Shown: positions 17,871 through 26,600, counted from the first letter of the stretch. The stretch: DNA of 64,000 bases from Paenibacillus glucanolyticus NBRC 15330 (GCF_004000885.1 NZ_BIMC01000004.1:124001-188000); one strand, 5' to 3'. Notes: generated by a model not told the origin, from the sequence alone. Numbers and translations: made by a program.

Positions 17871-18944
17871 ATGAGGTATCGAACGGTGAAATGGGCAGCA
17901 ACAACAGTTTTGGTGAGCATGTGCGCTGCTGTCATCATCTGGTGGCCACAAGGCAAAGAGAAGGAACGGGTACTACAGCCGCCCCAGACAGGGGTCAGGT
18001 TGTCCGCCTGGATTACGGACTGGCAGTGGAAGACGGGGATAACGGATTTGAAGCTGCTTGCCGGAGGGCTTGAAGAAATCCATCTGTTTGCGGTTTACTT
18101 CAATCATCAAGACGAACTCCACATTACACCGGATTATTTGGAGGCTCTCCCTAAGGTCATGGAGGCTGCCCGGGAAGACGGACAGATTCGCAGGGTTCTG
18201 ACCATCGTGAACGACCGTTTCAATACGGATGGATCGACGGTGCAGAAAGATGCAGATCTTGTATCCCGGATCGTGGCTACGCCGGAAAGCCGCAGCCGGC
18301 ATATCGGGGACATCGTGGCTGAGGTGACCCGGCATGGTTTTACCGGTGTGGAACTGGACTACGAGAAGGTCCGTAAGGAAGACTGGGATAATCTGTCCGC
18401 TCTGTACAGTGAATTGTATGAGCGCCTGCGGACAGAAGATCTGTCTCTTCGAATTGTACTGGAGCCGGGCGTCCGCGCGGCATCGCTTGACCTGCCGAAG
18501 GGGCCGGATTATGTCCTGATGGCCTATAATTTGCACGGTGGTCACAGCGGACCTGGACCGAAGGCGGATCATGCCATGATCCGGGAGCTCGCAGAGAAGC
18601 TGCAGCAGATCCCCGGCGAGCATGGTTTGGCTCTGTCTCTTGGCGGGTTTGACTGGGCGGAGGGTGGCAAAGTCACATCGCTGACGGAGCAGCGGGCGAT
18701 CGAGCTGGCGAACTCAATTCCAGACGAGCCGCAGAGAGACCCAGCGAGCGGGGCCTTGTATTTTGAATATACCGACGACCTCGGCGCTGATCATACCGTG
18801 TGGTATGCGGATGGGACGACCGTCGCGGGCTGGATTGAAACGGCGCGGGCATCCGGCATCGCGAAGATTGCGATCTGGCGGCTGGGGGACGTGGGAGAGG
18901 ATACACTGCAGCAATTGAACGAAATATCGGATACCAAAAAGTGA
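17871..18944 (+). CDS. Anchored GH18-like glycosidase
   Basis: The 357-residue protein has an N-terminal membrane segment (about 8-24) and a TIM barrel. The strand GVELDYE ends in E165, the position of the GH18 catalytic acid; the full DxxDxDxE is reduced to VELDYE, keeping the last D and E. Later strands include YVLMAYN and LALSLGGF, both usual in GH18 proteins such as YaaH/YdhD. GH18 enzymes cleave beta-1,4 GlcNAc-type linkages, which fits a chitin/hyaluronan-like polymer made by this operon. It is the last gene of unit 2, followed by a terminator. Confidence 0.75.
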   Translation: MRYRTVKWAATTVLVSMCAAVIIWWPQGKEKERVLQPPQTGVRLSAWITDWQWKTGITDLKLLAGGLEEIHLFAVYFNHQDELHITPDYLEALPKVMEAAREDGQIRRVLTIVNDRFNTDGSTVQKDADLVSRIVATPESRSRHIGDIVAEVTRHGFTGVELDYEKVRKEDWDNLSALYSELYERLRTEDLSLRIVLEPGVRAASLDLPKGPDYVLMAYNLHGGHSGPGPKADHAMIRELAEKLQQIPGEHGLALSLGGFDWAEGGKVTSLTEQRAIELANSIPDEPQRDPASGALYFEYTDDLGADHTVWYADGTTVAGWIETARASGIAKIAIWRLGDVGEDTLQQLNEISDTKK

Positions 18945-18964
18945 TAATGGAACGACAGCACATA

Positions 18965-19006
18965 GGACATCCCCTGGTGATAAGAAGCCGGTGGGGATGT
19001 CCTTTT
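18965..19006 (+). terminator. Terminator ending exopolysaccharide unit 2
   Basis: The arms GGACATCCCC and GGGGATGTCC are followed by TTTT. It lies between the convergent GH18-like gene and the YhgE-type gene. Confidence 0.87.
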
Positions 19007-19030
19007 CATTAGGGTTATTTGCATGCCGAT

Positions 19031-21178
19031 TTAATGAATCAGTTTCGAGGCTTTTGCTTTGCGGACCAGTCCGCTGCTGGCGCGGTTGATTGGCTTCTTG
19101 AGCACGATTCCGATGACCAGTGCGATGGCAGCGAAGATGAGCATGAGCAAGGCATCCCGGATCACGATGTCCCACAGGATGCCGCCAACGGCTTCCCGCA
19201 TCATACTAATGGCATAGGTAAAGGGCAGGTACGGGTGCAGCGCCTGGAAGAATGGCGGTGTCATCTGAATCGGGAAGGTGCCGCCCGCACCCGCCAGCTG
19301 CAGCACAAGCAGCACGATGGCCATTGCTTTTCCGACATTGCCGAATACCGACACCAGAGTGTATACAATCAGCATGAAGATGGAGCTGATCAGCAGCGCA
19401 AACAGGATGAACCAGCCGGGATTCACCACATAGGTCCGGAGCAGGTAGAGGTCGCCGAGGGTGACAAACAGCGCCTGGAACAGAGCGAGGGTCAGAAAGG
19501 TTAAGTAGCGCCCGAAGTAGACCTCGATGCTGCGAAAGCTTCTCTCCTCATCATGAATATCAACGGAGAGCAGGGACACAAGCAGCAAGGCACCCACCCA
19601 CAACGATAAGGTCGTGAAGAAGGGAGACATCGCGGAGCCGTAGTTCGGAATCGGGTACAGCCGATTCTCTTCCAGTGTGACAGGCTCGGCAAAAAATTGG
19701 CTTTCGAGCTCAAAATTGTTCTGAAGCAGATCGATGACTTCCTGAATATCGCCCTCAGCTTCCATCTCCCGGAGCCGGTTGGCCAGCGTTGTAATGCGAA
19801 GCTCGGCCTCCGGCAGGCGGCTCTGGGCAAGCTGCACCTCTTCTCCCCCCACTGTGAGCCCCCTCTGGGCATCCTTTAACAGGCGCTGGATGTCGGGCAC
19901 GCTGGTCAGCGCCTGTGTCAGCTCATTCTGGACACGCTTGGCGGTATCGGAGCCCTTGCTGAAGGCTTTGCTTATGGCTGGACCGATCTCGCTATCGTAG
20001 CGGCTTAACAGTGTGTTGGTCAGATCTGTAATGTCATCGGCAAGTTTTTTCAGCTTAGCAACGGAATCGGCGGGTGCTTCCTCGCCCCGTTCCACCGCTT
20101 GTGTTAGGGTCTGGAGCACGGATTGCGCAGATTTCCATCTTGCCGCAATTTCCTCAAGCCTGGCGGCACCTGAAGCTGCTGCGGGGGAGACGGAGCCCAG
20201 CCGCTTAAACAATTGGCTCAGCCGAGCTGCAGCTTCAGCAGCTGTCTCGGCGCGAGCCTGGGCAGCGTTCAGGCGGTCGGCAAGCTCCTTCGGATCCATG
20301 TCGGCTTGCCCTAAAGCGTCCAGCGCCTGAGAGAGGGCACCAGTAGCTGCACCCAATACCTCCAAATCTTGACGCAAGGCAGGCTCCAGAGACTTCGAGG
20401 CACCGGCAGCCTGATTGGCGAAGTCCGCCAGTGCGCCCGCCATTTCCTTGCCCTCGGTAGCGATTCCTTCCAGGCGGGGGAGGGCGGTATGGGCTTGCTG
20501 AACGAGCTGGTTGGCCAGCTTAATATCCTCCTGAGCTGTGGTTACCGCTTCATTGAGCTCAGGAAAGCTTTTTTCAAGCCGGAACAGAAGGTTTCGCACT
20601 TTATTAATCGCAGGGAGTTGGTTCTCGATTTCAATCCCGAGCGTATTAAAAATCTCGAAGATGGTACCGTTGGCGGTTTTGATGAAGTTTTTGCTGATTT
20701 CCTCGACAACGCCGGATGCGCCCTGTGCCGTGACTTTGGGGGCAATCGCGTTAATCTTCTCGTTCGTATAGTAGAGGATCTGGGCTTTGACAGGCTCGTT
20801 GCTAAGCACCGTGCCGATACGGGCAGAGAAGTCCTCCGGAATGACAATGGCCGCGTAATCATTACCGCGCCTTACCCCCTGAATGGCGTTCTCGCTATCC
20901 TCCGTAAACCGCCAGCCCAGCTTTTCATTTTGATGGAGAGACTCCACGATTTCTTTTCCCAGATTGATCGGTTCGCCGCGGAGGGTGGTTCCTTTATCCA
21001 AGTTGGCGACAGCGATGGACAGCCCCGAAGTCTGGCCGTAGGGATCCCAGGAGGCCTCAATATTAAACCAGGCATATAGTGAAGGGAGAATGGCCAACCC
21101 GGTGATGATGACGGCTGCGGCCCAGTTTCGAACGATTCTATTTAAATCAGTAGAATAAATATGGAAAATATTCTTCAT
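19031..21178 (-). CDS. YhgE/Pip-domain ABC-2-type membrane protein
   Basis: The 715-residue protein has one N-terminal membrane segment, a large extracytoplasmic region and five or six C-terminal membrane segments. The N-terminal 160 residues match the YhgE/Pip pattern (PSLYAWFNI, then a small beta-rich domain). Residues about 190-500 are predicted long helices and coiled coil, rich in Ala, Glu and Leu. Relatives include B. subtilis YhgE, phage-infection protein Pip and the type VII secretion-linked YueB/EsaA, which share topology but differ in role. The start follows AGGAGC by four bases. It is 29 bases downstream of the small gene at 21208-21591 and probably shares its promoter. Confidence 0.85.
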   Translation of the reverse strand: MKNIFHIYSTDLNRIVRNWAAAVIITGLAILPSLYAWFNIEASWDPYGQTSGLSIAVANLDKGTTLRGEPINLGKEIVESLHQNEKLGWRFTEDSENAIQGVRRGNDYAAIVIPEDFSARIGTVLSNEPVKAQILYYTNEKINAIAPKVTAQGASGVVEEISKNFIKTANGTIFEIFNTLGIEIENQLPAINKVRNLLFRLEKSFPELNEAVTTAQEDIKLANQLVQQAHTALPRLEGIATEGKEMAGALADFANQAAGASKSLEPALRQDLEVLGAATGALSQALDALGQADMDPKELADRLNAAQARAETAAEAAARLSQLFKRLGSVSPAAASGAARLEEIAARWKSAQSVLQTLTQAVERGEEAPADSVAKLKKLADDITDLTNTLLSRYDSEIGPAISKAFSKGSDTAKRVQNELTQALTSVPDIQRLLKDAQRGLTVGGEEVQLAQSRLPEAELRITTLANRLREMEAEGDIQEVIDLLQNNFELESQFFAEPVTLEENRLYPIPNYGSAMSPFFTTLSLWVGALLLVSLLSVDIHDEERSFRSIEVYFGRYLTFLTLALFQALFVTLGDLYLLRTYVVNPGWFILFALLISSIFMLIVYTLVSVFGNVGKAMAIVLLVLQLAGAGGTFPIQMTPPFFQALHPYLPFTYAISMMREAVGGILWDIVIRDALLMLIFAAIALVIGIVLKKPINRASSGLVRKAKASKLIH

Positions 21179-21207
21179 GAAAGCTCCTGTCTTGTACGTA
21201 GTTGGAG

Positions 21208-21591
21208 CTAGTATGCCGCCAAATCCGTGCCAAGATACGAAACAAGCTGTTCCTTTATTGCTTCCTTGAGAGAGGCCCAGTCGCTGAGCAGCCTGCGTTC
21301 ATATCCGCGGCATAGATACAGCACCTGCACCCCATCTTCTGCGGTACGGCTCTGGTTCTGAATCCGGATACCGCGCTGCCTCATCTGCTGCTGAACCGAC
21401 CAGGCATGATCAGAATTCCCTTTTTGCATGTATTGCAAATTTAAAATGTAGAGGTCTGCCATTTTGAGACTAAGGGTCTTCAGGATTTGAATGTCCCGCT
21501 TAAGAAGCGATTGGAGCAGGTTGTACAGGAGATAGTCTCTGATCAATGCTTCGTCTTCTTCAGAGGGCAGTGGAGGAGTTGAAGGCTTCAT
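21208..21591 (-). CDS. Conserved-looking hypothetical protein upstream of the YhgE-type gene
   Basis: The product is 127 residues, soluble and mostly helical (LLYNLLQSLLKRDIQILKTL in the first half), with no motif I recognise. The ATG at 21591 is preferred over the in-frame GTG at 21600 because GAGGA lies ten bases before it. It precedes the YhgE-type membrane protein in the same direction with a short gap, so they are probably co-transcribed. A promoter and a palindromic operator lie directly upstream (21625-21676). Confidence 0.7.
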   Translation of the reverse strand: MKPSTPPLPSEEDEALIRDYLLYNLLQSLLKRDIQILKTLSLKMADLYILNLQYMQKGNSDHAWSVQQQMRQRGIRIQNQSRTAEDGVQVLYLCRGYERRLLSDWASLKEAIKEQLVSYLGTDLAAY

Positions 21592-21624
21592 AAGTAACAC
21601 TTCCTCATAAATGAAATACGTATA

Positions 21625-21676
21625 AGAACATATGTTCTAATATACACATCGTATTCGAGGATTATGCTTCGCGCAA
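21625..21676 (-). promoter_or_regulatory. Promoter with LexA-like palindrome for the 21591-19031 gene pair
   Basis: Read on the minus strand, TTGCGC (21671-21676) and TACGAT (21648-21653) are spaced by 17 bases. The perfect 14-bp palindrome AGAACATATGTTCT at 21625-21638 would lie at about +3 to +16. Its core GAACATATGTTC fits the Gram-positive LexA box CGAACRNRYGTTYC except for the outermost bases. It could equally be the operator of a TetR- or MarR-type repressor. Confidence 0.5.
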
Positions 21677-21903
21677 TGTATAATTTTTGGTATGTTCACG
21701 ATATAGGCGTACATATCATGAATAGAGTGGATGGATATTCAACTTGAGTGTGCAATTATGTTGATGTTCATGTAATCCATGGTAAGCCAATGTTTAGGCA
21801 GAGCGTATCTTCCTGGGGGTGATGATGTACCGCATCACACAAGTGTTCATCCATTAAATTCCAATGAGTACCGATGGTTGTTTAGCTAGCCTGCAATCTG
21901 TGT

Positions 21904-22174
21904 TATAATAATGTTAGCAGTTAACTATAACGAGAAAGAAAGGATCAGGATACCATGTGTCCCCGAAGGACGAATCCCCAAAGGACGATTTGGAAACGTT
22001 ATGATCTCTCATACACATAGCTTCCTTCGTAGAGCGAAGTCGGACGTCTGAAGACAAGGACGGTCTCTCACGAAAGGATGGGAACTATGGTTCGAAGGAT
22101 GAGCTCCTCCAGGTTTCCTCAGTGTAGAGATTGGCCTATGTCTGACCAATCTACTACGACAAGAGGGATCCTGT
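21904..22174 (+). promoter_or_regulatory. Promoter and long structured leader of the YitT-family gene
   Basis: TATAAT at 21904-21909 is a good -10 element, with TTTAGC 17 bases upstream as a weak -35. About 260 bases of leader follow before the ATG at 22175. It contains several possible hairpins, including CTTCG/CGAAG near 22027-22041 and GATTGG (22130-22135) with CCAATC (22146-22151), the last just before the ribosome binding site GAGGG. There is no T-run. I could not assign a known riboswitch class. The preceding 250 bases (about 21680-21900) show nothing. Confidence 0.4.
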
Positions 22175-22867
22175 ATGAGGAAAAGACAAAACACAATTAT
22201 CACCATGTCGGCGATGTTGTTCGGAACGTTTTTAATGGCTTTTACGTATTATCACATTAATTTTCACAATCATTTAACCGAAGGCGGCTTTGTTGGCCTT
22301 GCGCTGCTTGGCAAATATGCACTCGATATTCCGCCGGCATTAAGTATGATCCTGATGGACATACCGGTACTGCTGGTTGCCTTGTTTATCAAAGGCCGGA
22401 AGTTTATTTTCAATACGGTTGTTGCAGCGAGTATGTTCACTGTGTTTTACGCATTAATAGAGCGGTATTCTACGCTCGTGATTGATTTGGGTCATAATTT
22501 ACTGGCAGCCGCGCTGCTGTCTGGTTTATTAACAGGCTTTGGAGCCGGTATTGTGCTCCGATTCGGTGGGGCAACAGGTGGAGACGATGTGATCTCCGTG
22601 CTCTTCAGCGAGTGGAGCGGGCTTAAGGTAGGGACGGTGTTTTTCCTGATGGATGCCGTAGTACTGCTATTATCGCTATTCTACATGCCATTGGTTGAGA
22701 CTTTATACACCATATTAGCCGTATCGATTGCCGGACAAGTGATCACGATCACAGTTACGTACGGTACCGAGAAAACGGAAAAGAAACCTTTTCGGAAGGC
22801 GGTCCGTGCCCCAAGCACTCCGGTTACTCCGAAGGCAGCACAGCATACCGTTAGCGGCCGTTCATAA
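22175..22867 (+). CDS. YitT-family membrane protein without the C-terminal DUF2179 domain
   Basis: The 230-residue protein has five to six predicted membrane segments, with the YitT-type NxxFHNHLTEGG segment near residue 30 and RFGGATGGDDV near 130. YitT-family proteins are integral membrane proteins of unknown or poorly defined transport function. Most end in a soluble DUF2179 domain; this one stops after the membrane part with a short basic Pro/Ala/Thr-rich tail, so it is the short form. GAGGG lies seven bases before the ATG. It stands alone between a long leader and a terminator. Confidence 0.82.
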   Translation: MRKRQNTIITMSAMLFGTFLMAFTYYHINFHNHLTEGGFVGLALLGKYALDIPPALSMILMDIPVLLVALFIKGRKFIFNTVVAASMFTVFYALIERYSTLVIDLGHNLLAAALLSGLLTGFGAGIVLRFGGATGGDDVISVLFSEWSGLKVGTVFFLMDAVVLLLSLFYMPLVETLYTILAVSIAGQVITITVTYGTEKTEKKPFRKAVRAPSTPVTPKAAQHTVSGRS

Positions 22868-22882
22868 TACGGTCCCATTAAG

Positions 22883-22915
22883 AGAAGCTCACCCGCATCA
22901 GGGTGAGCTTCTTTA
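22883..22915 (+). terminator. Terminator of the YitT-family gene
   Basis: The arms AGAAGCTCACCC and GGGTGAGCTTCT enclose a six-base loop and are followed by TTT. Confidence 0.87.
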
Positions 22916-22940
22916 GTATGCGGTCAGGGATGAATGGATG

Positions 22941-23123
22941 TTACTTCCCCTCTTTGGGGTGATTTTCGTCCCACTCCTGCGCTTTGGCGGTGGCGATTGC
23001 GATGGCCCGACCTTCATCGTAGTCTTCCTCCAGTAAGGCATTGGCTATTTCCACCGCTTTATTCCTCACACGGGGCTCCAGATTTTTCATCGATGGCGGA
23101 TAATCATTTTTGCTCCAAGGCAT
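22941..23123 (-). CDS. YdaT-like small stress protein (short form)
   Basis: A 60-residue soluble protein beginning MPWSKNDYPPSMKNL, which closely matches the N-terminal half of B. subtilis YdaT, a general stress protein. The pattern RNKAVEIANALL and EGRAIAIATAKA is the shared core. B. subtilis YdaT has a longer C-terminal extension that is missing here, so this is the single-domain form. The ATG at 23123 is chosen because GGAGGG lies eight bases upstream; an in-frame ATG at 23144 has no such site. Molecular function is not established for the family. Confidence 0.83.
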   Translation of the reverse strand: MPWSKNDYPPSMKNLEPRVRNKAVEIANALLEEDYDEGRAIAIATAKAQEWDENHPKEGK

Positions 23124-23212
23124 ATTGCGATCCCTCCATTTCATTGGATTCAGTATGTACTGTATTATTACCCTGTCCTATAAAAATGAATAAACACTCT
23201 AACTCCATAAAA

Positions 23213-23247
23213 AAAGTACATTGTCCGTTGATTGGACAATGTACTTT
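23213..23247 (-). terminator. Terminator downstream of msrAB
   Basis: A perfect 14-bp inverted repeat, AAAGTACATTGTCC and GGACAATGTACTTT, with a seven-base loop. The leftward A-run becomes a T-run on the minus strand, so it serves the msrAB transcript. Confidence 0.85.
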
Positions 23248-23259
23248 GGATGTTCCTGT

Positions 23260-24225
23260 TTATTCAAACAGCTGCAAATATTCGCCGTAGCCTTCCTGTA
23301 ACATGTCTTGCTTCGGAACAAAACGCAGTGCCGCTGAATTGATGCAGTAACGAAGTCCATTGGGTTCAGGACCATCGTCGAATACATGACCGAGGTGTGA
23401 GTCGCCCTTTTTGCTTCTCACCTCGGTGCGGACCATCATATGGGTGAGATCCATTTTTTCCTTGATGTTATATTCGCGAATCGGACGGGTGAAACTTGGC
23501 CATCCGCAGCCGGCATCATACTTGTCCGTAGAACTGAAGAGCGGCTCACCCGACACGATGTCTACATAGATTCCTTCTCCGTGATGGTCCCAGAATTCGT
23601 TGTGGAACGGAGGTTCGGTCGCATTATTCTGAGTTACTTCGTATTGTATCGGTGTAAGACGCTGTTTCAGATCCTCGGTATCGACGGGATCGGACCAGTG
23701 CTGGTCAATGAAGTCTTCGCGGCCGGATCCTTTGCGGTAGCGTTTGTAGTGGCCCGGATTTTTCTTGTGATAATCCTGATGGTATTCTTCGGCTGCATAG
23801 AAGGTGCTGGCCGGAATAATCGGCGTTACAATCGGTCCATCAAATCGTCCGCTGGCCGCTACAGCCTGCTTCGACTGCTCTGCCAGTTCTCGCTGTTCTT
23901 CTGTATGATAGAAAATAGCGGTCCGATACGACAAGCCGCGGTCATGAAATTGTCCGCCCTCATCGGTAGGATCGATTTGCTGCCAGAAGAGTTCAAGCAG
24001 CTTCTCGTATGGGAACACTTCCGGGTTGTAGGTGATTTGCACGGCCTCATAATGGCCTGTTGTATCAGAGCACACCTCTTCATAGGTCGGATTTTCCTTA
24101 TGTCCGCCCGTATAGCCGGATACAACATTCAAAATGCCGGGCAGCTCATCAAAGGGAGAGACCATACACCAGAAGCAGCCTCCCGCAAAGGTAGCCAATT
24201 CGCTTGGGTTTGAACGATTACTCAT
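23260..24225 (-). CDS. msrAB: Bifunctional peptide methionine sulfoxide reductase MsrA/MsrB
   Basis: Repairs oxidised methionine: the MsrA domain reduces the S-sulfoxide and MsrB the R-sulfoxide. The 321-residue fusion has MsrA first (about 10-160) with the catalytic GGCFWC at residues 15-20, then MsrB (about 180-312) with GCGWPSF and the catalytic cysteine in RYCINSAAL. The zinc-binding CxxC pairs found in many MsrB proteins are absent (SGEPLF where CGxxLF would be), so this is the zinc-free type. GGAGGG lies seven bases before the ATG. A single-gene unit closed by its own terminator. Confidence 0.95.
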   Translation of the reverse strand: MSNRSNPSELATFAGGCFWCMVSPFDELPGILNVVSGYTGGHKENPTYEEVCSDTTGHYEAVQITYNPEVFPYEKLLELFWQQIDPTDEGGQFHDRGLSYRTAIFYHTEEQRELAEQSKQAVAASGRFDGPIVTPIIPASTFYAAEEYHQDYHKKNPGHYKRYRKGSGREDFIDQHWSDPVDTEDLKQRLTPIQYEVTQNNATEPPFHNEFWDHHGEGIYVDIVSGEPLFSSTDKYDAGCGWPSFTRPIREYNIKEKMDLTHMMVRTEVRSKKGDSHLGHVFDDGPEPNGLRYCINSAALRFVPKQDMLQEGYGEYLQLFE

Positions 24226-24311
24226 ATATTATCCCTCCGTCGTAATAACAATATAAATGTAAGTCTTATTATTATTATAATCATTTTTGGTTGGCGAAAC
24301 CAAAATATTGC

Positions 24312-24929
24312 TCAATCTTCATGTTTCCTTGCCTTCAGGCGGCGGAATATCGCCAGGCCTAGAGCGGTTACCAGCATGAGTCCTGCAGCAATGGCAGCGA
24401 ATATTGCCGGATGCTCGGCAAGTCCGCTGCCCATCCAAGCGTACAGGAGAATCGCAGGGATTTTACCGATGGCGGAAGCAGCTGTATATGTCCAGAAGGG
24501 AATGGAGGCCACCCCTGCATAGATATTGACGGCCATCTGCGGTATGACGGGCAGCAGCCGTGCGAGCAATATGGCTTGAAACGGACGGCGTTCCACCGCT
24601 GTGGTAAACATTTCTGCAGCCGCATATTTCCCCAGCAAGCGCCTGCCGTTCTCCTTGTACAGTGCGCGAACTGCCGCATACAGGAGAATGGCGGCTACCG
24701 TTGTGCCGAACCAAGAAATAGCTGCAGCCCAGATCGTGCCGTAAGCGTATCCGAGTACAGCGATTACGACTTTGTAGGGTGCAATAGGGAACAGGGCCAG
24801 CAGCGTGGCCAGCATCACCATCAGGAAGAGCGAGGGTTCTCCTCGAAGCCAGTCCATGATTTCTGCTCTGTATGTAAAACCTAATGCCAGGACGGCAGCA
24901 TAAATTGCCGGTATAAACCATCGTTTCAT
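24312..24929 (-). CDS. TVP38/TMEM64-family (DedA-superfamily) membrane protein
   Basis: The 205-residue protein has about five hydrophobic segments and the family core: FPIAPYKVV near residue 47, GYAYG near 60, and LLARLLPVIPQMAVNIYAG around 122-140. Members are thought to move or scramble phospholipids or polyprenyl lipids across membranes, but the substrate of bacterial members is rarely known. The start follows GAGGAG. No partner gene is evident; it lies between msrAB and the divergent riboswitch-controlled terC gene. Confidence 0.85.
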   Translation of the reverse strand: MKRWFIPAIYAAVLALGFTYRAEIMDWLRGEPSLFLMVMLATLLALFPIAPYKVVIAVLGYAYGTIWAAAISWFGTTVAAILLYAAVRALYKENGRRLLGKYAAAEMFTTAVERRPFQAILLARLLPVIPQMAVNIYAGVASIPFWTYTAASAIGKIPAILLYAWMGSGLAEHPAIFAAIAAGLMLVTALGLAIFRRLKARKHED

Positions 24930-25064
24930 TATGTCTCCTCGCTTTGCATGATAAAGCTGAATAGCATAATAATAGCAAAAAAGCGGGAATTCTGCCCGAT
25001 TTTCGGTGCGGAGAGACTATGACTTTATGGAAAAAATTGAATATACAAGCGATTTTCCATATGT

Positions 25065-25345
25065 TATAATATGTAAAATTGAATATCCCAAAGGGGAGTA
25101 GCTTTATAAGAAAACCTATATCGTGGCCTTTTTCAAGGATGAGTGACCGCGATTCGAAGATGGGTTTTCTTGCGATATAGAGTTTAATCCAGCTCTGCTG
25201 ATTACTCATAAGTTCTATATCATAAATAAAGTCGTCATGACGGGACTAACTATCCCCGGCTTTATTGGCAACGAATTTGTTGTTTAGCGAGACCTTTGCC
25301 TGATTTATTTATGAATGAGGTGAAGGTCTCTTTTTGCGTTCAAAA
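25065..25345 (+). promoter_or_regulatory. yybP-ykoY manganese riboswitch with promoter and terminator
   Basis: TATAAT at 25065-25070, preceded by TG, is an extended -10. The leader opens with AAAGGGGAGTAG (25090-25101) and later has GTCGTCATGACGGG, CCCGGCTTTATTGGCAACG and GCGAGACCTTTGCC, the conserved three-part core of the yybP-ykoY Mn2+ riboswitch. The arms GAGACCTT and AAGGTCTC (25290-25330) form a terminator with a T-run. Family knowledge: manganese binding favours expression of Mn2+ export or TerC-type genes. This accounts for most of the gap between 24930 and 25447. Confidence 0.92.
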
Positions 25346-25447
25346 AAACGCTGTAGACCTTATAAATTAAGGTAACAGCATTTTTTTTGGATGGAGGGCA
25401 TTCGCAGGTGGAAACCTAAAAGAAATCAAAGAAAGGGTGGGAGAAGC

Positions 25448-26149
25448 ATGGATTTGATGTCGGTGGAATTTTGGACGGCACTGCTGTCGATTATCCTCAT
25501 TGACCTGGTGCTGGCAGGCGATAATGCCATTGTTATCGGACTTGCGGCTCGTAATGTCCAGAAAGAAGACCAGAGGAAGGTTATCCTGTGGGGTACCGTT
25601 GGTGCGATTGTCATTCGGATTGTGGCTACACTTCTCGTTGTACAGCTCCTAATGATTCCCGGCTTGCGCCTGATCGGCGGCATTGCACTTCTGTGGATCG
25701 CTTACAAGCTGCTGGTGGATGAGAAACAGCATGAAATATCTACCGGCAACCAAATGTGGGCAGCAATCCGTACGATCATCATCGCGGACGCCATGATGGG
25801 ACTCGATAACGTCCTTGCGGTAGCCGGAGCAGCGGGTGAAAGCTTCATGCTCGTCATTATCGGACTTGCAATTTCTGTTCCCATTATGGTGTGGGGCAGT
25901 ACCATTATCCTGAAGCTGACAGATCGCTTTCCAATCATTATTACCATCGGTGCAGCGGTGCTTGCATGGACAGCATCGAAGATGATCGTAGCAGAGCCCA
26001 TGATTCATGACTGGTTCTCAAATGACTTTCTGAAGTACGGTTTTGAAATTCTGGTCATCGCCATTATCATTGGTGTTGGAACTTGGATGAAGAAGAAGAA
26101 TGAGGACAAAGCGAAGAGGAATCCGGTCCATGTAAAGATGGTCGATTAG
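25448..26149 (+). CDS. TerC-family membrane protein (YkoY/MeeY-like manganese exporter)
   Basis: The 233-residue protein has seven or so membrane segments and the family signature: DLVLAGDNAIVI near residue 20 and DAMMGLDNVLAVAG near 110, each supplying intramembrane aspartate and asparagine ligands. B. subtilis relatives (MeeF/MeeY) export Mn2+ and help metalate exported enzymes; the manganese riboswitch directly upstream supports that role. The start is set at the ATG at 25448, behind AAGGGTGGGAG; an earlier in-frame ATG at 25391 sits in the riboswitch terminator's tail. Confidence 0.92.
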   Translation: MDLMSVEFWTALLSIILIDLVLAGDNAIVIGLAARNVQKEDQRKVILWGTVGAIVIRIVATLLVVQLLMIPGLRLIGGIALLWIAYKLLVDEKQHEISTGNQMWAAIRTIIIADAMMGLDNVLAVAGAAGESFMLVIIGLAISVPIMVWGSTIILKLTDRFPIIITIGAAVLAWTASKMIVAEPMIHDWFSNDFLKYGFEILVIAIIIGVGTWMKKKNEDKAKRNPVHVKMVD

Positions 26150-26244
26150 CTTTGGTTTTGTATAGGGTGCAATAAGCGGTATAATATCTTCATGGACGAA
26201 AGGAACGACAAAGAAGTTCCCATCGCATGAGGAGGAGTTATTAC

Positions 26245-26562
26245 ATGGAGTCAGCAGCCGGAAAATCCATGGAAGAACGGATTGCGGAATCGTACCGCCA
26301 GGATGAGGATATGATGATCCTCGTATTTGCCCAGTGGTGCGTGAATCACGGTCTGGATCCAGCCGAACTTTACCGCAAAGCATATCCGAGTCAGCCCGCC
26401 AACGATCAGTTGACCCGGGTTCTGGCATTAACGGTGCCTAAGGAAGAAGCGGGTGAGATACCGGATCAGACCCTGCTTGGAGTGCTGTCATTATTCGGAA
26501 ACGAGGATTTGGCGATCGTTGTCTCTGAGGCAGTAGCCACATTTGGTGCCGATAAGAAGTAA
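26245..26562 (+). CDS. Small hypothetical protein
   Basis: The 105-residue product is acidic, soluble and mostly helical, without a recognised motif. The ATG at 26245 is chosen because GGAGGAG ends eight bases before it; an in-frame ATG at 26227 lacks a site. It lies 95 bases after the TerC gene, with a possible -10 (TATAAT at about 26180) between them, and ends before a strong terminator. Its function is unknown; no partner is evident. Confidence 0.7.
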   Translation: MESAAGKSMEERIAESYRQDEDMMILVFAQWCVNHGLDPAELYRKAYPSQPANDQLTRVLALTVPKEEAGEIPDQTLLGVLSLFGNEDLAIVVSEAVATFGADKK

Positions 26563-26600
26563 GCGTGAACTCATGGCATATCTTACATGTGATCTTAGGC

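Noticed and set aside
25391..25447. Longer N-terminus for the TerC protein from the ATG at 25391
   Set aside because: That ATG sits in the tail of the riboswitch terminator; the added 19 residues are basic and unlike the family start.
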